From Poteriospumella lacustris (Eukaryota; Sar; Chrysophyceae; Chromulinales; Dinobryaceae), in contig SMOI01000423.1 in NCBI GenBank assembly GCA_008000375.1, forward strand, positions 1 to 24,423: a DNA stretch of 24,423 bases, given 5' to 3'. Below, in pieces: positions 18,919 through 24,423 of the stretch (the stretch's first letter is position 1; every line of letters starts with the position of its first letter). A program made the position numbers and the translations under genes. Below the pieces are notes generated by a model that worked only from the letters and a program-made list of their open reading frames with translations, searched no databases and was not told the DNA's origin.

Positions 18919-19488
18919 CAATTCGTCAAAATATTGAACTGGCAATGAATGAGATCAGCCGATCTCCAGTATCTTGTGTAAAGTCGATACCAAAAGTGAA
19001 CACTGCAAAAACGGCAATTCACTTCGTCCGAAGTACTCAACACCAAGGCGCAACAATACCGATAAATCACACTGATTTTTCGGTGCGATATCGTTCTGTC
19101 ACCTTCTTGATACTTATTTCGACTGGCAACGAATCTCAAAGGGGCGACCGGCGACGGAGCACCGATCAACAGTTGAAACCGGCCACCCACTACTGTAGTA
19201 CTTCTATGTCAACCCTGTACAGTTTAGTAATTCGATACTTATTGATGTAGGAGTGTACCTATGGTCTGTGTGGAGTATCCGTTCTGGATGACGATGTCGT
19301 TCGTTGTTCGGATTTTCGCGATTTTTGCCCGCACTCCCAACCAAACCGTGAGAATAAAACTTGAGGCCTATCAAGCCGATCACAACGATAGTGCCATTTG
19401 TAGGGCGAGTAGTGAGCCATTTTTGTGGGGTTAGCGTTTAGTTTATCAAAAGTCCTTCTTTTTATTGGCCTTTCATACTTCGGAAAAG
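18919..19488. promoter_or_regulatory. Divergent promoter region between phosphodiesterase and Rab11 genes
   Basis: 570 bases separate the two start codons, so both promoters and leaders lie here. Small frames on both strands are not supported by homology or splice sites. No TATA box or other named element was recognised. Confidence 0.45.
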
Positions 19489-20427
19489 ATGGCGAAGGAC
19501 GAAGACTACGACTATTTGTTCAAAGGTTCGCCCAACATGTTGACCTCTTTCGGAAGAATTTGAGCTCAACTTATCTTGGTTATATTGTAGTTGTACTTAT
19601 TGGAGATTCGGGAGTCGGAAAGTCCAACTTGCTTTCGCGATTCACTCGCGACGAGTTCAATCTCGAATCGAAATCCACCATTGGCGTCGAATTTGCGACG
19701 AAAAGCATTCAAGTCGATGGCAAAACAATCAAGGGTAATGTTTATTTGTAGATCTTAGCTGCGCATCAATCTGACAAATACTCTTGTCTCTCTCAGCTCA
19801 AATTTGGGATACTGCCGGTCAGGAGAGATATCGCGCAATTACCAGTGCTTACTACCGAGGAGCTGTCGGCGCACTTCTTGTCTACGATATTTCCAAACAA
19901 TCAACATTCGAAAATGTCGATCGATGGTTGAAAGAACTGAAAGATCACGCGGAGAGCAATATAGTGATCATGTTAGTCGGAAACAAGGTGAGCTTTGATC
20001 GTCGCGATCCCCATCGTTTTCTTTCTTTTTTTAAAATCCAAGTATTGCTTTATGTAGAGCGATCTGAGACACAAGCGCGCTGTCAGCACTGAGGATGCGA
20101 TGGCCTTTGCCGAGAGAAACAACCTTGCCTTCATTGAGACCTCAGCCCTCGACTCCACTGGTGTCAACGAAGCATTCAGACAGATTTTGACAGGTATGCA
20201 TACATATACGACGCTGAATTCACCGACCATCATGGGGGCATTGCACTAAACTTCATGGTTGTACAGAGATCTATCGATTGATGTATCAGCGCGCGATCGC
20301 TGCTGAAGGTCAGAAAGGAGGCGAGGCCATGCGTGGCGAGAGATTGGCCGTCAATGGTAACAACGCCAATCGGGGTAAAACAGGAAAGAAACAACCTCCT
20401 CCAAGCTCCGGTGCTTGCTGTAAGTAA
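19489..20427 (+). CDS. RAB11: Rab11-family small GTPase
   Basis: Five exons, 19489-19525, 19591-19734, 19797-19987, 20058-20193 and 20267-20427 (introns 62-73 bases), give 222 residues. Rab11 controls recycling-endosome and post-Golgi traffic to the plasma membrane. The start [20 protein letters not shown] matches Rab11 closely. Motifs: P-loop GDSGVGKS (17-24), switch I STIGVEF with T42, WDTAGQE (64-70, catalytic Gln 69), [17 protein letters not shown] (123-126) and ETSAL (151-155). These include the Rab11-specific SALDST and EIYR sequences. The variable tail is Lys/Gly/Pro-rich and ends ACCK, a CCX double-geranylgeranylation signal. The hypervariable tail is the only part that departs strongly from other Rab11 proteins. 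Base composition is close to even, unlike the GC-rich flippase gene. Confidence 0.97.
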
Positions 20428-20465
20428 ACAATTAGGTAGTTTTGTGCAGTATGTGCTTGCTGTAA
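20411..20465 (+). repeat. 13-base direct repeat of the Rab11 prenylation-tail coding sequence
   Basis: GTGCTTGCTGTAA occurs at 20411-20423, coding the Ala-Cys-Cys tail, and again at 20453-20465 in the 3' untranslated region. The 42-base offset keeps the second copy in the same frame, behind an in-frame TAA and TAG. Confidence 0.8.
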
Positions 20466-20491
20466 CATGATTCACAATTCTGCAAGTCCCA

Positions 20492-20791
20492 ATGATAGCC
20501 GTTGCGAAACGCGTCCGTGATTCATTTCGTTGGGCAGTGGCGACTTGGCTGCTTGTGTATTTTGTTTTAGCGTACTCTATAATTATAGCAGCTCGAAAAG
20601 TGCGCAGATACTTTCAGTATGGGAACATAAGAGTTCTTTTCCCCCTCCTGCTTGACCATAAGGATTCGCATGCACGAGGACGAATTTCTGAACACTACAC
20701 TTGGGTGCAAAAAACATCACGTGGAGAAGACCCACTTGGAGAATATGATTTCTATGATCTCCCTAAACATTTTGGCTGGACAGATGCGTAA
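20492..20791 (+). CDS. Hypothetical small membrane protein
   Basis: An ATG frame of 99 residues starts 64 bases after the Rab11 stop. It has one strong TM helix (about residues 14-34, WAVATWLLVYFVLAYSIIIA) flanked by Arg/Lys, then an aromatic-rich tail ending YDFYDLPKHFGWTDA. I do not recognise it. Its composition is plausible for protein, but the closeness to Rab11 and lack of introns or homology leave it uncertain. It could be chance. Confidence 0.35.
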   Translation: MIAVAKRVRDSFRWAVATWLLVYFVLAYSIIIAARKVRRYFQYGNIRVLFPLLLDHKDSHARGRISEHYTWVQKTSRGEDPLGEYDFYDLPKHFGWTDA

Positions 20792-21713
20792 TGATTGGGG
20801 TTATGCAAAACCACTCCAAGGACGTTGTAGTAACAAGGCGCAAGTAGGTGTGCATGCTGATTTTTATGAGCCACTTTGGCACTCAAACCATTTTTCCAGC
20901 CTCCACTGTGTTTGGAAATTCTCATCCAGCTGCTGCGAAGTTGGATTTGCGTGGGATACAAGAAGTGACAACTTGCTCGTGTTGATTGAAAGTTCTGCCG
21001 ATTCCATGATTGGAACCGCGGATGGAGCACGAATAGGAACTAAGTGCACCGCTCAAACGCGTCGCTCTTTGTTGCAATGTTGCGATCGCACTTTATTTAG
21101 GTCGCTTTGACCTTCGCAGACGGTTGGTTTTTCATCTCCTTTGGGTACAAACGCTTGGCTTCAAGAATTAATATGTTTATTATAGTTAATTAATAATTAA
21201 ATAAATTTGAACAGAAGGACGACTATGTCACCTGGACAATCCAATAGCGTTTGTCGGTCGGTATCTTCAACGGTTTAGGGAACTCTGCTATGCAAGAGTA
21301 AACTGGGCGGACACCTTTCAAGTCAAATCCCTACATTGCATGTGGTTTGTTTCGACGCAAGCACCCATCCCTTGCCGAGAATCGTTTTGTCATTGTCAGA
21401 TGTACAATGAATCAGCAGCACTCACGACGATGTCTGATGGTGGTAAAGGTCTTGCTGCAGAGTTGGCATTAATTTGTCTCGCATCGATGATTGCCACTGT
21501 CGATTGACACACGACCCATCAGCAACGTTGCAAAACCTCCAAACCATCATTTGACTGACTTAAAGTTTTGCCAACTTGCTTTGCGCTTGATGTAGTTGTC
21601 TGGGCGCACAGAGACGATTACTATCATTTCCAACCTGAGTGTCCCATAGCACATATCTTTGTCTCACACTGCAACAACGAACGCAAGTCAGTTGAAGCTA
21701 CACTCAACTGCAG
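20792..21713. other. Gene-poor stretch
   Basis: No supported gene. A plus-strand frame overlapping from 20652 to 21110 is Cys/Ser-rich and unconvincing. Bases about 21166-21212 are almost pure A/T (TTAATTAATAATTAAATAAAT), flanked by mixed sequence. Confidence 0.45.
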
Positions 21714-22019
21714 CTATTCTGGTTGGCATGAATAAATAGTGGCGGTTTCTACGGGTCCGTACAAGGTACGGCCATTAAACGTGTTGAATTTCACTGCTAT
21801 CAGCATTTGCTTTGCCAAGGGACCGTCTTGGGCCGTCAAGTCGTACATGGCCAAGGTGGAACCATCGTGAGCGCCGTCAAGGTGCACTTTCTTCCGGAAA
21901 GCTGCGTCGAAGCGATTTTCGCGCGGGAGAACAGGTACTGGAAACGCCCGTACTTGTGACCAATGGACAAGATGATCAGCATACCGTTGCGGAGCGAAAA
22001 ATAACGGCAACGACGACAA
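21714..22019 (-). CDS. Hypothetical coding segment, possibly an exon
   Basis: The frame is open for about 100 residues and ends TATIYSCQPE at a TAG. Parts such as FRKKVHLDGAHDGSTLAMYD and AKQMLIAVKFNTFNGRTLYG read like a folded domain, better than the competing plus-strand frame. It opens with a TTG and not an ATG, so if real it is an internal or terminal exon whose upstream partners I cannot identify. No family recognised. Confidence 0.3.
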   Translation of the reverse strand: MSSLPLFFAPQRYADHLVHWSQVRAFPVPVLPRENRFDAAFRKKVHLDGAHDGSTLAMYDLTAQDGPLAKQMLIAVKFNTFNGRTLYGPVETATIYSCQPE

Positions 22020-22064
22020 TGATGACGGGTAAAGGCTTGCTTAGCGCGCGTCTTTTCTGCTCAG

Positions 22065-22408
22065 GAGTTCGAAGGGCGATGCCAAGCTAATCGACGAACT
22101 CTCCGATTCTTTGCTCTACATCCAACGCATGAACATCGAAAAGCTGATTGATTTGGTCACTTCAGCTTACATCCAAATGAGCAAACAACTGAAGAACATT
22201 TCCGACGCTTTCTATCAAGCCAGCTTAGCTCGCAAAGTGACATTCTTCCGGATGTACAACCACCTGCGAATGCTGGATCCGAGACAAGAAGAAGTCCTCG
22301 ACTCATTGTCTAACGTAAACCAACAGCATAGAAGTTCGCAGACGTAAACCAACAGCCTAACTGTTTTAGTTTTACGTCTTGACGGGCAAGTGGTGGCTCT
22401 GGTGGTAG
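22065..22408 (+). CDS. Hypothetical exons of an unidentified helical protein
   Basis: After a good acceptor (TCTTTTCTGCTCAG ending at 22064) the frame reads SSKGDAKLIDELSDSLLYIQ and later LARKVTFFRMYNHLRMLDPR. This is a charged, helical and protein-like sequence of about 83 residues. It runs to a GTAAAC donor at 22315. An intron with branch-like CTAAC and TGTTTTAG (ending 22369) would lead to a 12-codon exon stopping at TAG 22406-22408. The only nearby upstream donor (22029) would make a 36-base intron, shorter than all others here, so the 5' part is unknown. It may be a gene fragment or relic. Confidence 0.35.
22313..22356 (+). repeat. 15-base tandem duplication of a putative splice donor
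   Basis: ACGTAAACCAACAGC occurs at 22313-22327 and 22342-22356, 29 bases apart, so a 29-base unit carrying a GTAAAC donor-like site is duplicated. Confidence 0.75.
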
Positions 22409-23778
22409 CAACAGCGGGGCTGAGCCAGGCAAAGGCCAACAATCATTCGATCGACTGAAGAAATGTTTTTGGCAGCTATTGTTGGCAGCGTTAGCCATGT
22501 TGGGCAATTAAAGGACTTCTTCCATTTCAAGCTTCTTCTAGTGCAGCAGCGGCACTGGCCGGCTCGGTTTGGTGGCCACATACGATTTTGTAGCTGTACT
22601 ACCAAACAATTCTCTTTCCCCTTTTTCCATGACGCACCATTCGATCGCAAACTTGGTTCGTAGTCGCCTCCCATCCCTACCGTCCGAGCAGTTCGGAGAA
22701 TGGAGAGATGGTTTGGCAGTCAGTACAGCTAGTGTTGACAGCGACAAAAATCGTGCAAATCGAGCCGCTCACAGTGCGAATGCTTTTGCCCCTACGTCCC
22801 GTTGCCTTTTTCCTGCAATGTGCAGGATAAAAGTCGCCGCGAATGTCGTTTCATTGAGATAAGACCCGTTGAAAGCAACGACTAAAGGCGGCTACATTTT
22901 CAGTGTATAGTATGGTGAGTGAGCAATAACCGCTGGCGAAGGACACACCAAATCACGTCCGTCGTATCGGCCTTTCACATGAACTATGTGTCACTCACAA
23001 TTTAGAATAAATCAGTGGTAGTTTCAACGAAGTTGGTTAGTTATTCCTATTGAATCTCAAAGGATGCAGAGTTCTTTGATGCAGAGCAGATGTGAAATCC
23101 AATGCGCAAGCTCACGCACGGGAACGAAAAAGTGCCAATACGTAGAGGACCTCTTTCAGAGCGGTTATAGACTTTGCCTTCGCAGAGTCCATTTTTGGCG
23201 ACCGATATTTTGGCCCATTTTACCTGTTGTTGCCTACTTTTCGGATCGTTTTCTGGATTCGTGTCTGTCTATGCAACACAGCCATGACTCTCCCATGTAC
23301 TTGCCGAAGAACAATGGACGTCACGTCGTGTTTGCAATTCAAGTGTTTGCTACAGCGGTTGTTTTGAGGATTTGTGTATTCGCAAGCCCCTCGTAGTTGT
23401 GACAGGGCAATGAATAAGTGAGTGAGATAGCGGCACTGTACAAACAACAAAGCATTTGGATATTGGGAAAGAATATCATTGGCGCAAACTGATTGACAAT
23501 GCAAGTATTTACAGAATGTTCGGCGCTAACGAATAGCTACCGCGAAAATCCCAGCAGAATGATGGCAAAGACCATATAGAAGCCCTAATGGCCTGAATCT
23601 TCATATCGGAGCAAGGTTACGTCATGGGGCATATTTGTCCGTATAAGGACAAAAACATGTCGGAAATATGCCTAGAGAAGTCTGGATACCCAATGTCGAA
23701 GCGACCTCGACATATGAACATAAAGAATTCTTTCGACAAAAGGGCATCAAATGTACATACATCCCCAATGTGCACAAG
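22409..23778. other. Gene-poor stretch
   Basis: No gene I can support. The plus-strand frame between about 22400 and 22510, containing a Ser-Gly linker and a hydrophobic helix, and the 110-residue frame at 23064-23396 lack homology, splice partners and sensible composition. Confidence 0.4.
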
Positions 23779-24423
23779 CTAAAAGAAAATTGGATGTGAA
23801 TCGACGACTCCGCGAACAGATCGCGAGAAATCCGCGCCGCTTCCCCTCTTCTTGGAGGTTTTTGACGAGGACTCTCTACATTCCAAGTCCGGATCATCAA
23901 AAGACTGATCCCCGTGAAGCTCTTCAGCGATATCTGAGGCATGGTGGTGGCGGTTGAAGCTGAGGATGTCGGCGGCGAGACGCTTCATGTTCTGCTTGTA
24001 CACGGCGAAAAGCAGTTTCCTTTCAAACCAATATTTGAACACGACGACATCGAGCCCCGTCTCCCACGGATCGGCTGAAAAAGGATCGATGTAGAGTTCT
24101 TCCAAACCACCTTGTTCCAGCTCGCCGACAGGCTCAGCTGTGTCAGCGCCGTGCGTGTCCACCTCGTCAACCATGTGATGGACCTCGCCCTCCACGGGGG
24201 ACAGGTAACTGTAGGTCTTCGACGGTTTGTGCTCGTCCACGTGGTGACCGTCCAGGAGGTCCTGAACGGGCGCGGCCTTGCACACGGTCACTTTGTGGGT
24301 CTTCTTCGACGGGTACACTACGCTGTCGAAACTGAGCATGTCTTCGTGCGGATGAGTGGCTTTCAGGTCCAAACGCTCGTAGCCCAAGAAGCTGAACTCG
24401 AGAACATCCACGCACAGCGGCTT
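23779..24423 (-). CDS. Unidentified protein, C-terminal part (5' end outside the window)
   Basis: The frame is open from the right edge to the TAG at 23781-23779, giving 214 residues without a start. It reads like real protein: VLEFSFLGYERLDLKATHPH near the edge, an acidic middle with many His and Asp (VEGEVHHMVDEVDTHGADTA), LYIDPFSADPWETGLDVVVF, then a basic amphipathic helix KYWFERKLLFAVYKQNMKRL. The tail is Ser/Lys/Arg-rich and looks disordered. No catalytic motif or TM segment is evident and I do not recognise the family. An intron near the 3' end cannot be excluded. Confidence 0.6.
   Translation of the reverse strand, partial: KPLCVDVLEFSFLGYERLDLKATHPHEDMLSFDSVVYPSKKTHKVTVCKAAPVQDLLDGHHVDEHKPSKTYSYLSPVEGEVHHMVDEVDTHGADTAEPVGELEQGGLEELYIDPFSADPWETGLDVVVFKYWFERKLLFAVYKQNMKRLAADILSFNRHHHASDIAEELHGDQSFDDPDLECRESSSKTSKKRGSGADFSRSVRGVVDSHPIFF

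Noticed and set aside
20652-21110. A 152-codon plus-strand frame after the small membrane ORF
   Set aside because: Cys/Ser-rich, mixed composition, no homology, and overlaps the 20492 frame out of register.
21166-21212. An A/T-only tract as a replication origin or matrix attachment site
   Set aside because: AT-richness alone is not evidence; no associated motif or symmetry was found.
23064-23396. A 110-codon plus-strand frame
   Set aside because: No family, odd composition, no splice partners; likely chance in neutral sequence.

Overview
The window is nuclear DNA from a unicellular eukaryote (a protist). Genes sit on both strands and are broken by short GT-AG introns of about 55-155 bases, often with GTACGT or GTAAGN donors. 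Two eukaryotic tRNA genes with internal promoters and T-run terminators lie between protein genes. TAA, TAG and TGA all look like stops, so the standard code is used. The lineage cannot be fixed from sequence alone. A voltage-sensor-bearing cyclic nucleotide phosphodiesterase and an FkbM methyltransferase are compatible with several flagellate, algal or SAR-type groups.

Layout: bases 1-891 hold the 3' part of an unknown alanine-rich protein gene (+). It converges on a divergent pyrroline-5-carboxylate reductase-like gene (-, 1099-1982). Next come a type II membrane glycosyltransferase-like gene (-, 2467-3459), tRNA-Ala(CGC) (3647-3719) and a five-exon P4-ATPase lipid flippase (+, 4120-8508). 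An FkbM-type methyltransferase with a signal anchor (-, 8957-10293) converges on the flippase. A divergent promoter region separates it from a four-exon nuclear protein of 849 residues (+, 10767-13550). That protein has a possible winged-helix segment and a C-terminal AT-hook. It converges within about 107 bases on an SLC25A39/40 (Mtm1)-like mitochondrial carrier (-, 13658-14590). tRNA-Ser(GCT) follows (14874-14956), then a gene-poor tract. Next is a four-exon gene for a six-TM protein fusing an S1-S4 voltage sensor to a class I cyclic nucleotide phosphodiesterase (-, 16226-18918), divergent from a five-exon Rab11 GTPase (+, 19489-20427). From 20.5 to 23.8 kb only weak or fragmentary coding signal is seen. 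The window ends in the 3' part of an unidentified gene (-, 23779 to the edge).

There is no operon logic. The genes are independent housekeeping, trafficking and signalling genes. Flippase, Rab11, glycosyltransferase-like and FkbM proteins all belong to the endomembrane system, but I infer no co-regulation. Base composition and codon use vary strongly from gene to gene: the flippase, the nuclear protein and the first gene are extremely GC-rich at third positions, while the Rab11, carrier and phosphodiesterase genes are not.

The most interesting item is the voltage-sensor-phosphodiesterase fusion. It has a textbook S4 helix (eight Arg and one Lys), a roughly 130-residue outside loop without a recognisable pore, and an essentially complete PDE active site. 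It suggests direct electrical control of cAMP or cGMP breakdown. All splice sites were chosen by eye from phase, motif and homology; none was tested against transcripts.
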